Shown: piece by piece, positions 8,578 to 17,491 of the stretch
Numbering within the stretch: position 1 is the first letter of the stretch
Layout: the number at the start of each line of letters is the position of its first letter
Origin: Shewanella inventionis
Lineage (GTDB): Bacteria; Pseudomonadota; Gammaproteobacteria; Enterobacterales; Shewanellaceae
DNA: 53,309 bases
Assembly: GCF_014641855.1 (NCBI RefSeq)
Contig: NZ_BMII01000034.1
Location: 1-53,309 of the forward strand
Direction of reading: 5' to 3'
Program-made: the position numbers and the translations under genes
Notes under the pieces: model-generated
The model's input: only the letters and a program-made list of their open reading frames with translations
The model's database searches: none
What the model was told of the DNA's origin: nothing

Positions 8578-11037
8578 TTGGCAATCGTCACAGCGTGTAA
8601 TCAACAGGAATTAGCTCAGCAGCTTAATAGTATTCGAATAGCGCGGGTACTTAGTGTTTTGCCGCCAATGCAACAGCAATTGTTACACCTTATTCCGTTA
8701 ATGTTGCAAGTTAACCATGCTGACCTACCCGGTGCCCTCAATGAGAAAACGCCCTGTGGTATAGATTTTTTTTCGTTAACCGATGAGGCTATTCAGGCAT
8801 GCAATGCCATGTCATTGGGAGTTCCTGTTGAGGTTCAAGCATCTTCGACTGCCTTTGAAGGCGTTTACGCCATGGGGAGTTCTGCCAGTTTTGGCCAAAA
8901 CCCACAAAGTGATATTGATGTGTGGCTTGTATATAAAAATGAGTTAACACGCAAAGATTTAGAGTTAATCAGTTATAAAAACAAATTACTGACAGAATGG
9001 TTTGCCGGTTTTGATTTTGAGGTAAATTTTTACCTTGTTCATCCAATGCAGTTTCGTGAGCCAAGTGTTTTGGCGCACATACAATCATTAGGTGTTGAGC
9101 ACAGTGGCAGTAGTCAGCATTGGCTATTACTCGAAGAGTTTTATCGCTCACATATTCGTTTAGCCGGCAAAACAGTTGCATGGTGGCCAAGTGCTAACCA
9201 GGATATCACTAGGCAATACCCGCATCTATTGTATTTAGGTGATGTGACCTCATTACCCGCAGCTGAATACTTTGGTGCATCTTTGTGGCAGTTATACAAA
9301 GGGCTCAATAAGCCTCATAAAGCATTATTAAAAGTATTATTGCTTGAGACGTATGCGTTTGAATACCCTGATACCACACTCATTACGCAACAAATTTGGC
9401 AGATGTGTGAGCAGCAAAATTTTAGTTGTGATAATGATGCATACTTACTGCTTTATTACAGAATTGAACGTTATTTGTTAGCTCAAAATGATAACAGCCG
9501 CTTAGAAATTGTCAGGCGTTGTTTTTATTTAAAGTCTGGAGTGATGCTGTCGCAGTGGTCATTGCAAAATGAGCTTGATTGGCGTGGTAATAAAATGCAG
9601 CAGTTAGTCGACCAATGGAATTGGAGCCCAGAGTTAATTGCGACATTAGATAACAGCATTTATTGGCATTCTGGCCAGCTAAAATGGTTTAATCAGCAAT
9701 TAAGCGAATTACTTCTAACCAGTTATAAAAATCTACTGCAATTTGCCTCTACGCAAGCATTAAGTGACCGTATGCGTGTCGAGGAACTTGGTTTGCTTGC
9801 TCGAAAGTTACATACTTATTTTAGTGACGATGACCATATTTTACAGCCGCTTAATCGATTGTGGAGCTTGTCTACTCAAGAAGCTCAATTAACTGTGCGC
9901 TATTGTAATGTGGCTAGTCGGTTTTATCTGTACCGCCAGAAACAACCTGAAGGTGCACAGGTTGAAACACAAACGAGTGAGTTAGCTGGCGTTAATACGA
10001 CTCAGGTGATCCACGAGGCCGATAATGTATGCAGTCTTGTGGCTTGGGCGGTAATGAATGGGCTTGCAACGGCAGATACTAAGTGGTCACAGGTGGGTAG
10101 AGGCTCTCGCCGCGCAGATAAACTTGGGTACTTGAGCCGCAAATTAATCCCTGTTCTCCATAATGTGCCAGTGGTGTTAAAGCGGCATTTATCTGAGCCG
10201 TGGTTTTATCAAAAAATTGTTTTTGTGGTGAACGTTGATGATGACCCAACGGTAAATTGGCAGGGGCAAGAGTTAATGTTTGATTATATTGACTTAAATG
10301 TGCTGTCATTTGGGCGTGATAAAACAAACCTATTATCTTCAATTGCGGTGGTGTGTTTAAACAGTTGGGGAGAGTGGCAAAGCCATCGTTTTAGCGGCGA
10401 TACCGCATTATTAGAGGCTATTTCGTTTATCATTCTTGGTTTAAAGCGCTCAGACGAAAAACTGGATTTATCAATCATCAGTTGTTCTGCAAAATTAAAG
10501 CAGCCGATATTCAACCAGCTTAAAGCTCTTTTATTGCGCTGTTATGGTTTGATGAAAAAAGTGAACCAAACAAATACGTTAATGCATCAAATTACTGTCG
10601 GGGAATATCGATATGGAATGTATTTCAATTCTTTAGGGATGATGTACCGTAAAATTGATACCACAGTGAAAAAAGATCTGGTTGAAAACTTGGTTTTGGC
10701 AAGACCGGAGCTAATTGATGACCCCTATGCCAGTGTTCCCTCTGTAATTCAGCAGTTTGTTGCAACAGGAGCCAAACAGTATTTTTTACGTGAGCGTAAT
10801 GACATTCTGGATGTGTTTATCGTTGATGAAAATAATCAGCTAACTCAACAACAATACCAAGATGTCAGCATGAAAGATTTTGTTGGCAAAGAAAGCCATT
10901 TATATGTTTTTAACCAGCGACAACAGCGCTTACCTGTATTTAACATGCCACAGTTTTTTCAGCTCTCAAGAATAGAAGGCGAATTACAAGTCATACCGTT
11001 TGGGTTATCTGATGATGAGATGGGAACCGCATTTTAG
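8578..11037 (+). CDS. cyaA: Class I adenylate cyclase
   Basis: An 819-residue cytosolic enzyme that makes cAMP from ATP, the signal for CRP. The nucleotidyltransferase motif GSSxS...SDIDVW spans about residues 100-116, with metal-binding D112 and D114; the long C-terminal half matches the regulatory part of enterobacterial CyaA in length. The start is TTG, behind aaggaa at about 8566-8571; TTG is also the inefficient start of E. coli cyaA, which keeps expression low. In Shewanella, cAMP-CRP rather than FNR is the main activator of anaerobic respiration, which links this gene to the frd operon in this window. Confidence 0.96.
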   Translation: MAIVTACNQQELAQQLNSIRIARVLSVLPPMQQQLLHLIPLMLQVNHADLPGALNEKTPCGIDFFSLTDEAIQACNAMSLGVPVEVQASSTAFEGVYAMGSSASFGQNPQSDIDVWLVYKNELTRKDLELISYKNKLLTEWFAGFDFEVNFYLVHPMQFREPSVLAHIQSLGVEHSGSSQHWLLLEEFYRSHIRLAGKTVAWWPSANQDITRQYPHLLYLGDVTSLPAAEYFGASLWQLYKGLNKPHKALLKVLLLETYAFEYPDTTLITQQIWQMCEQQNFSCDNDAYLLLYYRIERYLLAQNDNSRLEIVRRCFYLKSGVMLSQWSLQNELDWRGNKMQQLVDQWNWSPELIATLDNSIYWHSGQLKWFNQQLSELLLTSYKNLLQFASTQALSDRMRVEELGLLARKLHTYFSDDDHILQPLNRLWSLSTQEAQLTVRYCNVASRFYLYRQKQPEGAQVETQTSELAGVNTTQVIHEADNVCSLVAWAVMNGLATADTKWSQVGRGSRRADKLGYLSRKLIPVLHNVPVVLKRHLSEPWFYQKIVFVVNVDDDPTVNWQGQELMFDYIDLNVLSFGRDKTNLLSSIAVVCLNSWGEWQSHRFSGDTALLEAISFIILGLKRSDEKLDLSIISCSAKLKQPIFNQLKALLLRCYGLMKKVNQTNTLMHQITVGEYRYGMYFNSLGMMYRKIDTTVKKDLVENLVLARPELIDDPYASVPSVIQQFVATGAKQYFLRERNDILDVFIVDENNQLTQQQYQDVSMKDFVGKESHLYVFNQRQQRLPVFNMPQFFQLSRIEGELQVIPFGLSDDEMGTAF

Positions 11038-11066
11038 CTAAAATTAATTAGGTGTTGGTAAAAACA

Positions 11067-11096
11067 AATGGGCTCAGTCATTTTACTGAGCCCATT
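11067..11096. terminator. Bidirectional terminator between cyaA and cyaY
   Basis: Inverted repeat AATGGGCTCAGT / ACTGAGCCCATT with a 6-base loop lies between the convergent cyaA and cyaY genes. The T-runs are weak on both sides, so efficiency is uncertain. Confidence 0.7.
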
Positions 11097-11103
11097 AGTG
11101 ATT

Positions 11104-11439
11104 TTATGGGGTGATGTCTAGCTCTATACCACTTTGCTTTTTGATCGAATCAATAACAAATGGCATAAATTCTAGGCTGTTACGGGTATCTAACCATTTG
11201 CCGTCAGTGTAATTAAAGTGAAAACCGCCAAACTTAGTTGCAATCCAAATTTCATGAAGGGGCTCTTGTTTGTTAATCACAATTTGAGAACCGTCTTCAA
11301 ACGATAATTGCAACACGTTGCCGCTCGCATCAATGTCGACATCAGCATCTTGGTCATCAATTGCTCGTTCAACCGCATTGTCAATCTCGCTAAACATTTC
11401 ATCTGCTAATTGGTGAAACTCTGTATCTGTCATAGCCAT
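11104..11439 (-). CDS. cyaY: Frataxin-like iron-binding protein CyaY
   Basis: A 111-residue frataxin homologue. The acidic first helix (FHQLADEMFSEIDNAVERAIDD) carries many Asp/Glu that bind iron in this family, followed by the beta-sheet with GSQIVINKQEP, HEIWIATKFGGFHF and W-D-T-R. CyaY modulates iron-sulfur cluster assembly by IscS/IscU. The start at 11439 follows AAAGGA at good spacing; an alternative ATG two codons in (11433) gives an N-terminus more like E. coli CyaY. It is convergent with cyaA, as in enterobacteria. Confidence 0.95.
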   Translation of the reverse strand: MAMTDTEFHQLADEMFSEIDNAVERAIDDQDADVDIDASGNVLQLSFEDGSQIVINKQEPLHEIWIATKFGGFHFNYTDGKWLDTRNSLEFMPFVIDSIKKQSGIELDITP

Positions 11440-11506
11440 GCATTTCTATCCTTTGCTTTCTGCGTTATGAATGCGATTATAAGACCATTATTCACTAGAT
11501 GCACAG

Positions 11507-11701
11507 ATGTTGAGAAAAATGAGACTGCTTTTATTTATTATGCTTGTTAGCCTATTCGTAACCGCATGTGGGCAAAAAGGGGTGTTATATAAATCGCCAG
11601 AGCCTGTGGGCAATAAAGTTGCCTCTACAAAAGTAAGCAAAAATGCGTCTGATAACGCCGAAGCAACTACACAACAACCCTCAATATCACAACAAAAATA
11701 G
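11507..11701 (+). CDS. lptM: LptM (YifL) small outer-membrane lipoprotein
   Basis: A 64-residue lipoprotein with a short signal peptide and lipobox LFVTAC; Cys is followed by GQKGVLYKSPEP, the conserved start of YifL/LptM. In E. coli, LptM joins the LptD-LptE LPS translocon and aids correct LptD disulfide formation. The C-terminal half is polar and low in complexity. It lies 20 bp upstream of lysA, the usual position. A second in-frame ATG at 11519 is an alternative start. Confidence 0.88.
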   Translation: MLRKMRLLLFIMLVSLFVTACGQKGVLYKSPEPVGNKVASTKVSKNASDNAEATTQQPSISQQK

Positions 11702-11721
11702 TATTTATAAGGACCTGTATT

Positions 11722-12966
11722 TTGGATTACTTTTCTTATCGAGATGATGCATTGTTTGCAGAAGACTGCGATGTCGCGCAACTGGCAAAGAAGCATGGCA
11801 CCCCATTGTATATATACTCACGTGCAACACTAGAGCGTCATTGGCATGCATTTAATAATGCGGTTGCAGATCATCCACATCTTATTTGTTACGCAGTAAA
11901 GGCCAATTCAAATTTGGCTGTACTCAACGTACTTGCTCGATTAGGCAGTGGTTTTGATATTGTTTCAGGTGGTGAGCTTTCTCGTGTGTTACAAGCTGGC
12001 GGCGATCCTAAAAAAGTGGTGTTTTCTGGTGTAGGAAAAACGGTTACCGAGATGGAGCAAGCCCTGCTGCTTGGCATTTACTGCTTTAACGTTGAGTCTA
12101 GCGCTGAGCTTGAACAGCTCAATACTGTAGCTGGTCGTTTAGGCAAAGTCGCTCCTGTGTCACTGCGGATAAATCCTGATGTTGATGCAGGTACCCACCC
12201 TTATATTTCAACAGGCCTAAAAGAAAATAAGTTTGGCATTGCGATGGATGAGGCCGACACCGTTTTTGCGCGTGCAGCAGCACTTCCACATTTGCATGTT
12301 AAAGGTGTAGATTGTCATATTGGTTCACAACTAACCGAAATTAAGCCGTTTTTAGATGCCATGGATCGTATGTTGGCGTTAATCGACCGCTTAGCTAATC
12401 AGGGCATAGTGATTGAACACTTTGACGTAGGTGGTGGTTTGGGTGTGACTTATAATGGCGAAACGCCTCCGCATCCAGATGCTTATGCTGCAGCCTTACT
12501 CGAGCGTTTAGATGGGCGTCCATTGAAACTTATTTTTGAGCCAGGACGTGCTATTGCTGCCAATGCGGGTATTTTTGTTACCCAAGTATTGTATTTAAAA
12601 GAAAACAGCGACAAACGTTTTGCGATTGTTGATGGCGCGATGAATGATCTTATTCGCCCATCACTTTATAGTGCCTGGCAAAATATTATTCCGGTACAAC
12701 AAACAGACGCAGACCAATTTGCTTATGATATTGTAGGACCTGTGTGTGAAACGGGTGACTTTTTAGGTAAAGACAGGCAATTAGCGGTAAACGCGGGTGA
12801 TTTATTGGCTGTGCGTTCAAGCGGCGCTTATGGATTTGCCATGTCGTCTAATTATAATTCACGCCCACGAGTGGCCGAAATTATGGTTGATGGTAACCAA
12901 GATGTGGTTGTACGTCAGCGTGAAACACTAGAGCAACTTTGGCAAGGTGAACACCTGCTGCCGTAA
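11722..12966 (+). CDS. lysA: Diaminopimelate decarboxylase
   Basis: A 414-residue fold-III PLP enzyme making L-lysine from meso-diaminopimelate. K60 in CYAVKANSN is the PLP Schiff-base lysine; HIGSQL, GGGLGV, EPGR and GPVCETGD (substrate-binding Cys) follow in the standard order. The start is a TTG preceded by aagga about 9 bases upstream. It sits with dapF, so the last two diaminopimelate steps, epimerisation and decarboxylation, are encoded together. Confidence 0.97.
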   Translation: MDYFSYRDDALFAEDCDVAQLAKKHGTPLYIYSRATLERHWHAFNNAVADHPHLICYAVKANSNLAVLNVLARLGSGFDIVSGGELSRVLQAGGDPKKVVFSGVGKTVTEMEQALLLGIYCFNVESSAELEQLNTVAGRLGKVAPVSLRINPDVDAGTHPYISTGLKENKFGIAMDEADTVFARAAALPHLHVKGVDCHIGSQLTEIKPFLDAMDRMLALIDRLANQGIVIEHFDVGGGLGVTYNGETPPHPDAYAAALLERLDGRPLKLIFEPGRAIAANAGIFVTQVLYLKENSDKRFAIVDGAMNDLIRPSLYSAWQNIIPVQQTDADQFAYDIVGPVCETGDFLGKDRQLAVNAGDLLAVRSSGAYGFAMSSNYNSRPRVAEIMVDGNQDVVVRQRETLEQLWQGEHLLP

Positions 12967-13004
12967 AAATTGTCGTTGGTATAACGTTTAATAAGGAAAC
13001 TTTC

Positions 13005-13832
13005 GTGATCCATTTTACCAAAATGCATGGGCTGGGTAATGACTTTATGGTCGTTGATGGCGTAACACAAAATGTGTTTTTTTCGCCTGAACAAATTCGA
13101 CGTCTTGCCGATCGAAATTTTGGGATTGGGTTTGATCAATTGTTATTGGTTGAACCCCCTTATGATCCGGATCTCGATTTTCATTACCGTATTTTTAATG
13201 CCGACGGCAGCGAAGTCGAGCAGTGTGGCAATGGCGCGCGCTGCTTTGCTCGATTTGTAAGAAATAAAGGCTTAACCCAAAAAAACAAAATTCGCGTGAG
13301 CACCAGTTCGGGCAAAATTACGTTACGTATTGAACGAGACGGCCATATTACGGTCAATATGGGCGTGCCAGTTACCGAACCCAGCCAGATCCCGTTTAAA
13401 GCGAAAAAAAGCGAAAAGACGTATTTATTGCAAACACCAACACAAACTTATTTATGCGGTGCAATTTCGATGGGCAATCCCCATTGTGTAATTGAAGTTG
13501 ATGACGTTGAGTCGGTGGACGTTGACGACATTGGCAGCAGTTTGACCCGTCATGAGCGTTTTCCTAAAGGGGTTAACGTGGGCTTTATGCAAATTGTGAG
13601 TCCTAGCCATATTAAATTGCGTGTTTATGAGCGCGGTGCGGCAGAGACTTTAGCTTGCGGTACTGGTGCATGTGCCGCTGCCGCCGTAGGCCAATTACAA
13701 GATAAACTCGATAAGCAGGTTAGGGTTGATTTACCCGGTGGTAGCCTAGTGATTAATTGGGAGGGTGAAGGCAAGCCGCTGTGGATGACGGGCCCTGCTG
13801 AACACGTATATGATGGACATATTCAACTATGA
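13005..13832 (+). CDS. dapF: Diaminopimelate epimerase
   Basis: A 275-residue cofactor-free epimerase that converts LL- to meso-diaminopimelate for lysine and peptidoglycan. The two catalytic cysteines are visible: C74 in EQCGNGARC and the Cys in LACGTGACA near residue 218; KMHGLGNDF at the N-terminus and GNPHCV in the middle are family signatures. The start is GTG with aagga about 9 bases before it. The stop overlaps the next start by 4 bp (ATGA). Confidence 0.97.
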   Translation: MIHFTKMHGLGNDFMVVDGVTQNVFFSPEQIRRLADRNFGIGFDQLLLVEPPYDPDLDFHYRIFNADGSEVEQCGNGARCFARFVRNKGLTQKNKIRVSTSSGKITLRIERDGHITVNMGVPVTEPSQIPFKAKKSEKTYLLQTPTQTYLCGAISMGNPHCVIEVDDVESVDVDDIGSSLTRHERFPKGVNVGFMQIVSPSHIKLRVYERGAAETLACGTGACAAAAVGQLQDKLDKQVRVDLPGGSLVINWEGEGKPLWMTGPAEHVYDGHIQL

Positions 13833-14578
13833 GTGAAATTAACTCAGAAGCTGCCGCCGCGAAAGATAACATCAACATGGATGTGAACACGGTGAGCAGT
13901 GCCAATGCAAAAGACATTAATGCGATTGGTCATGATTTAGGGGTAGAAATGCGCACAAACATGCAAGAGCTTGGGTTTGACGAACTCCTAATTCGTGAGT
14001 ATTTATTAGATAATCCTGATTTTTTTAACCGTTACCCTGAGTTATTAGTTGCTATGCGGTTACCGCATGCTGAACGCGGTGCTGTATCGTTAGTTGAACG
14101 GCGTCAAGAGTTGCTTCGTCAACGCGTCAGCGAGTTAGAAGAAGAAATCACTTCGTTGATGAAAATAGCGTCGTACAATGAAAGAATATTCAATTTTAAC
14201 AACGATTTATCATTTAAATTGTTGGCATGTAAAGATTTAGGTGAGCTCAGACAGCTATTGTCTGAAGGGTTAAAAGGTGAATTTGGTTTTAGCCATGTGA
14301 GGCTGATTACGGTACACGATATTGACAGCGAATTAGCCAATATTTGGCGTCATCGCTTACAAGGTGGTTACTATTTTGGCCGCTTAACTCAGTCTGAATC
14401 ATTGCGCTTATTTGGTAGTGAAGTTGGTTCTGTTGCCTTAACTAAGCTATCTGATGAGAATGGCCAAGTGATTTTTGCCATTGCTAGCAAAGAGCCCACT
14501 CACTTTCATCCAGACATGGACTCACTGTTATTTAGTCAATTACGTCATTTATTAGATCATATATTGCCGCAATTGTAA
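13829..14578 (+). CDS. DUF484 family protein
   Basis: A 249-residue protein of the DUF484 family (YigA in E. coli), nearly always between dapF and xerC. The N-terminal ~35 residues are low-complexity; the core begins near LIREYLLDNPDFFNRYPELL and contains the conserved SLVERRQELLRQRVSELEEEI coiled coil, then a GAF-like domain. The biochemical role is unknown; its conserved place beside xerC suggests, but does not prove, a link to DNA or cell-cycle functions. It overlaps dapF by 4 bp and is followed by xerC after 15 bp. Confidence 0.93.
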   Translation: MSEINSEAAAAKDNINMDVNTVSSANAKDINAIGHDLGVEMRTNMQELGFDELLIREYLLDNPDFFNRYPELLVAMRLPHAERGAVSLVERRQELLRQRVSELEEEITSLMKIASYNERIFNFNNDLSFKLLACKDLGELRQLLSEGLKGEFGFSHVRLITVHDIDSELANIWRHRLQGGYYFGRLTQSESLRLFGSEVGSVALTKLSDENGQVIFAIASKEPTHFHPDMDSLLFSQLRHLLDHILPQL

Positions 14579-14593
14579 CCTTGGAGCCGCCAA

Positions 14594-15493
14594 ATGACGC
14601 AAGCTGACTGGCAAACCATTTTTAGCCAATATCTGACTTCAGAGCGCCAGTTGTCGGCATACACAGTGCGTAACTATTTGTTTGAATTACGGCGTGTTGA
14701 GGGGCTGTTAGGCGACAACATTAATTTAGTCGCTGCAACAAGAGAGCAGTTGCAGTCTGTGATTGCGGGCTTACACCGTAAAGGTTTAAGCCCTCGCTCT
14801 TTGTCCTTGTGTTTATCCGCGATTAAGCAGTTTTTTGATTTTTTACTTCACGAAGGTGTGGTTACGATAAATCCTGCTCATACCTTAAGTGCACCTAAGC
14901 AAAATAAACCCTTGCCTAAAAATATGGATGTTGACGCGGTGAGCCATTTATTGGCCATTGAGGGAGACGATCCTCTTTGCCTGCGAGATAAAGCCATGAT
15001 GGAATTATTTTATTCCAGTGGTCTTCGTTTGGCAGAATTAGCCGGTTTAGATTGTGCTGATATCCGCTTTGATCAATCGGAAGTGAAAGTATTAGGTAAA
15101 GGCAGCAAGCAGCGTATTGTGCCCGTTGGCAAGCTTGCTTTAATGGCAATTAAAGCCTGGCTTAGGTGCCGCGATCAATTACCCTGCGCAGATGCCGGTG
15201 ATGCGTTATTTGTGAGTACACAAGGCAAACGTTTGTCACATCGAAGTATTCAAGCGCGCATGGCTAAGTGGGGCCAAGAGCAGGCGATGTCAATAAAAGT
15301 TCATCCCCATAAGTTGCGTCATTCGTTTGCAACCCATATGCTTGAATCCAGCCAAGATTTACGTGCAGTGCAAGAGTTGCTGGGGCATGCTAACTTGTCG
15401 ACCACGCAAATTTATACCAGTTTAGACTTTCAACATCTTGCAAAAGTATACGATGGAGCGCATCCAAGAGCGAAAAAAGATAAGGGAAAATAA
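14594..15493 (+). CDS. xerC: Tyrosine recombinase XerC
   Basis: A 299-residue site-specific recombinase that, with XerD, resolves chromosome dimers at dif near the division septum. All catalytic residues are visible: R145, K169, H239, R242, H265 and nucleophile Y274, in SSGLRLAEL, GKGSKQR, HKLRHSFATH and LGHANLSTTQIY. The N-terminal SAM-like core-binding domain (residues ~5-95) precedes the catalytic domain. The stop shares one base with the yigB start (TAATG). Confidence 0.97.
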   Translation: MTQADWQTIFSQYLTSERQLSAYTVRNYLFELRRVEGLLGDNINLVAATREQLQSVIAGLHRKGLSPRSLSLCLSAIKQFFDFLLHEGVVTINPAHTLSAPKQNKPLPKNMDVDAVSHLLAIEGDDPLCLRDKAMMELFYSSGLRLAELAGLDCADIRFDQSEVKVLGKGSKQRIVPVGKLALMAIKAWLRCRDQLPCADAGDALFVSTQGKRLSHRSIQARMAKWGQEQAMSIKVHPHKLRHSFATHMLESSQDLRAVQELLGHANLSTTQIYTSLDFQHLAKVYDGAHPRAKKDKGK

Positions 15494-16230
15494 TGACATA
15501 TCAAGAATCAGCTTCTATTACCCAATATCAACGCCTACAGCCATTTAAAGCCATTAGTTTCGATTTAGATGACACGCTTTACAATAATCGGCCTTATGTC
15601 GTACATGCCAGTGAGCAATTATTTGATTTAATTAATCGTCATTATCCAGCGACCACAGCATGGAGCAATGAGCAGTGGCAACAGCTTAAACGAGCTCTTT
15701 TTATTCAAAGGCCAGAGCTTGCCCATGACACGAGTGCAGCGCGTTATGCCATGTTACATCAGGGATTGCTGCACTTTGGTTATTCAGAATTACAAGCAAG
15801 CCAAGGTGCACAAATGGGCATGGATTGTTTCCATCATCATCGTAGTGACTTTACCGTTGCATCGGAGGTGATGGCTGTATTGCAACAATTGGGGCAGAAG
15901 TATCCGTTAATTGGGATCACCAATGGTAATGTTGATTCTACGCGCATAGGTTTAAGTGAGGTCATGCAATTTGTGCTGCATCCTGGCAATGGCGTTAAAA
16001 TGAAACCTTATGGTGACATGTTTACTTTGGCCTGCAAACAGCTTGATATTATGCCATCGGAGTTACTGCATATTGGCGATCATCCGTCGTCTGACGTTGC
16101 CGGTGCTAAAATGGCGGGGTGTCAAAGTGTGTGGCTTAATCCTTGTATGCAGCAACGATATAAACAAGCACAAACCGTGTTACCGCATGTTGAAATAGGC
16201 CAGATAAATTTATTGCTTAGATTGCTTTAA
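15493..16230 (+). CDS. yigB: HAD-family phosphatase YigB
   Basis: A 245-residue haloacid dehalogenase-type hydrolase. Motif I is FDLDDTLY with nucleophile D24 and acid/base D26; motif II is the TNGN segment, motif III the Lys in VKMKP, and motif IV HIGDHPSSDVAGA. E. coli YigB dephosphorylates FMN in riboflavin synthesis, so an FMN or sugar-phosphate phosphatase role is likely. It is the last gene of the dapF-xerC run; the uvrD that often follows is absent here. Its 3' end overlaps the convergent gene at 16210 by 21 bp. Confidence 0.93.
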   Translation: MTYQESASITQYQRLQPFKAISFDLDDTLYNNRPYVVHASEQLFDLINRHYPATTAWSNEQWQQLKRALFIQRPELAHDTSAARYAMLHQGLLHFGYSELQASQGAQMGMDCFHHHRSDFTVASEVMAVLQQLGQKYPLIGITNGNVDSTRIGLSEVMQFVLHPGNGVKMKPYGDMFTLACKQLDIMPSELLHIGDHPSSDVAGAKMAGCQSVWLNPCMQQRYKQAQTVLPHVEIGQINLLLRLL

Positions 16231-16725
16231 TTTTAGGTTGATACCCGCTTTGATACTCATTTGTTCTACTTGTTCTCGGCTAGCATGCATATCGGCATCC
16301 CCTACACGAAAATAAGTACCACTATAGGGATCGGTGCCAACGTAGATGGGACGGAGTTTTATATCAACACTTGGCACATGTATGCGGATAAGCTTTTTAG
16401 ACATGATTTCGATAATTTGCACATCTGTTGGCGCTAATATGTTATGACTGATTTTTTTAGGATCATTTAAAATCGCCCAGATCTCACTTAGCATTGGCAT
16501 GGGGTTAACAATGCCTTCGATAGTAAACTCTCCTTGCTGTTCTTTTACACCTAATATAATTTCGCCGCCTAAAGTGTTCGCAAAGGCGCTATAGCTTTCC
16601 CACATGCCTTCGGGCAGCTTGCCGTTGCCATCACGTCCTCCTGCCAATTTAAATTCGACTTGAGCCGACTCTTGTAAATTAGCGATATCGTCTAATGCAA
16701 ATGTAGGGTAGTGATGTGGCGACAT
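16210..16725 (-). CDS. AlbA_2 (Schlafen-like) putative DNA-binding domain protein
   Basis: A 171-residue protein dominated by one AlbA_2 domain (older name AAA_4): ESAQVEFKLAGG, then YSAFANTLGGEIILGVKE, a typical signature. Related domains occur in Schlafen proteins and in some transcription regulators, but here no C-terminal winged-helix domain follows, so it is a single-domain form. The C-terminus is Lys-rich. The molecular target is unknown. It overlaps the convergent yigB by 21 bp. Confidence 0.75.
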   Translation of the reverse strand: MSPHHYPTFALDDIANLQESAQVEFKLAGGRDGNGKLPEGMWESYSAFANTLGGEIILGVKEQQGEFTIEGIVNPMPMLSEIWAILNDPKKISHNILAPTDVQIIEIMSKKLIRIHVPSVDIKLRPIYVGTDPYSGTYFRVGDADMHASREQVEQMSIKAGINLKLKQSKQ

Positions 16726-16779
16726 GAGGATTTCCTGTAGCGATGCATGTAGATAAGATCACTTTAAGAAATTTTACTA

Positions 16780-16810
16780 AAAAAAGGAAGTAAGCGCCTA
16801 GACTTACTTC
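16780..16810 (-). terminator. Intrinsic terminator after the hemerythrin-like gene
   Basis: GAAGTAAG / CTTACTTC inverted repeat with an 8-base loop; on the minus strand the stem is followed by a run of seven T. It lies about 55 bp beyond the stop of the gene at 16867. Confidence 0.75.
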
Positions 16811-16866
16811 ATCAAATACACCGTGGGGGGATGAGTATAACGTGTACGTTTGAGTGCCTGGTGAGC

Positions 16867-17379
16867 CTATAATGCTAATGTTTTTGGAAACAGCAGGGTG
16901 TTTTCTACTTCAATGTGTTTTTGTAAATCGGCATCGAATTGGGCTAGGGTACGATAGCATGTTAGCCACGTATTACAGACTCCAGCAGGTGGAGTATAGT
17001 TATTGGTTAGGCTTCTGATGGTGTGCAACATTTCGTCTGCGTTGTCATGTTCGTGTAGCATCATATTAATGGGATTGCTGATATGACCAAAACAGCCCTG
17101 AGTAGGTTCGCCTAGGCTGAGTGATTTAATCGCTGGAAATAGAATGCGTTCTTCTTTCATTAGGTGTGGCATAAGCTCGGCAATGAGCTCGTTAACAGCA
17201 TGAGCTAATGGTTTTATTTCTGCATGATCTTCACCATGGGCTCTAACCATTTTTTCGGTATATTCTGCCAATAAGGGTGCGGTATCGCGGATATACTGAT
17301 GATGAGTTGCTTCAATATGGTCAATTAAATCAACTAATGATAACTGGTCTAATGAAGGTGCGGCTTGTTGAGTTAACAT
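16867..17379 (-). CDS. Hemerythrin-like di-iron protein, short RIC/YtfE relative
   Basis: A 170-residue four-helix protein with the His/Glu pattern of the hemerythrin HHE domain: HIEATHHQY, HGEDHAEI, HLMKEERILFPAI, MLHEHDNADEM and HIEVENTLLFP. These match the C-terminal domain of the iron-sulfur cluster repair protein YtfE/ScdA, which handles nitric oxide damage. The N-terminal DUF542 domain (about 50-60 residues with a conserved Cys) is missing; the protein starts directly at the di-iron domain. The NsrR-like palindrome just before the start supports a role in nitrosative stress. Confidence 0.82.
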   Translation of the reverse strand: MLTQQAAPSLDQLSLVDLIDHIEATHHQYIRDTAPLLAEYTEKMVRAHGEDHAEIKPLAHAVNELIAELMPHLMKEERILFPAIKSLSLGEPTQGCFGHISNPINMMLHEHDNADEMLHTIRSLTNNYTPPAGVCNTWLTCYRTLAQFDADLQKHIEVENTLLFPKTLAL

Positions 17380-17389
17380 GAGTGTCCCA

Positions 17390-17427
17390 AAGATGCATAT
17401 AATTTACATGTATTTTATATGCATCTT
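17390..17427 (-). promoter_or_regulatory. NsrR-like double operator upstream of the hemerythrin-like gene
   Basis: A 38-bp palindrome centred on ACATGT, with outer arms AAGATGCATATAA that match in 17 of 19 paired positions. The NsrR consensus is AAGATGCATTT-N-AAATGCATCTT. Here two overlapping 23-bp sites face each other and share the central ACATGT half. The site begins only 10 bp before the start codon, so a bound repressor would sit over the promoter or transcription start. Confidence 0.7.
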
Positions 17428-17491
17428 TTATAGCGCTCAAATTATTCCCTAAAAGATGTTAGCTGGGTCACATATTGATGTGATAAATGGC

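Noticed and set aside
17468..17483. TCACAT-N4-ATGTGA near the Kelch stop, suggesting a CRP site
   Set aside because: Half-sites are in the reverse order (TCACA then TGTGA); it is only a small hairpin.
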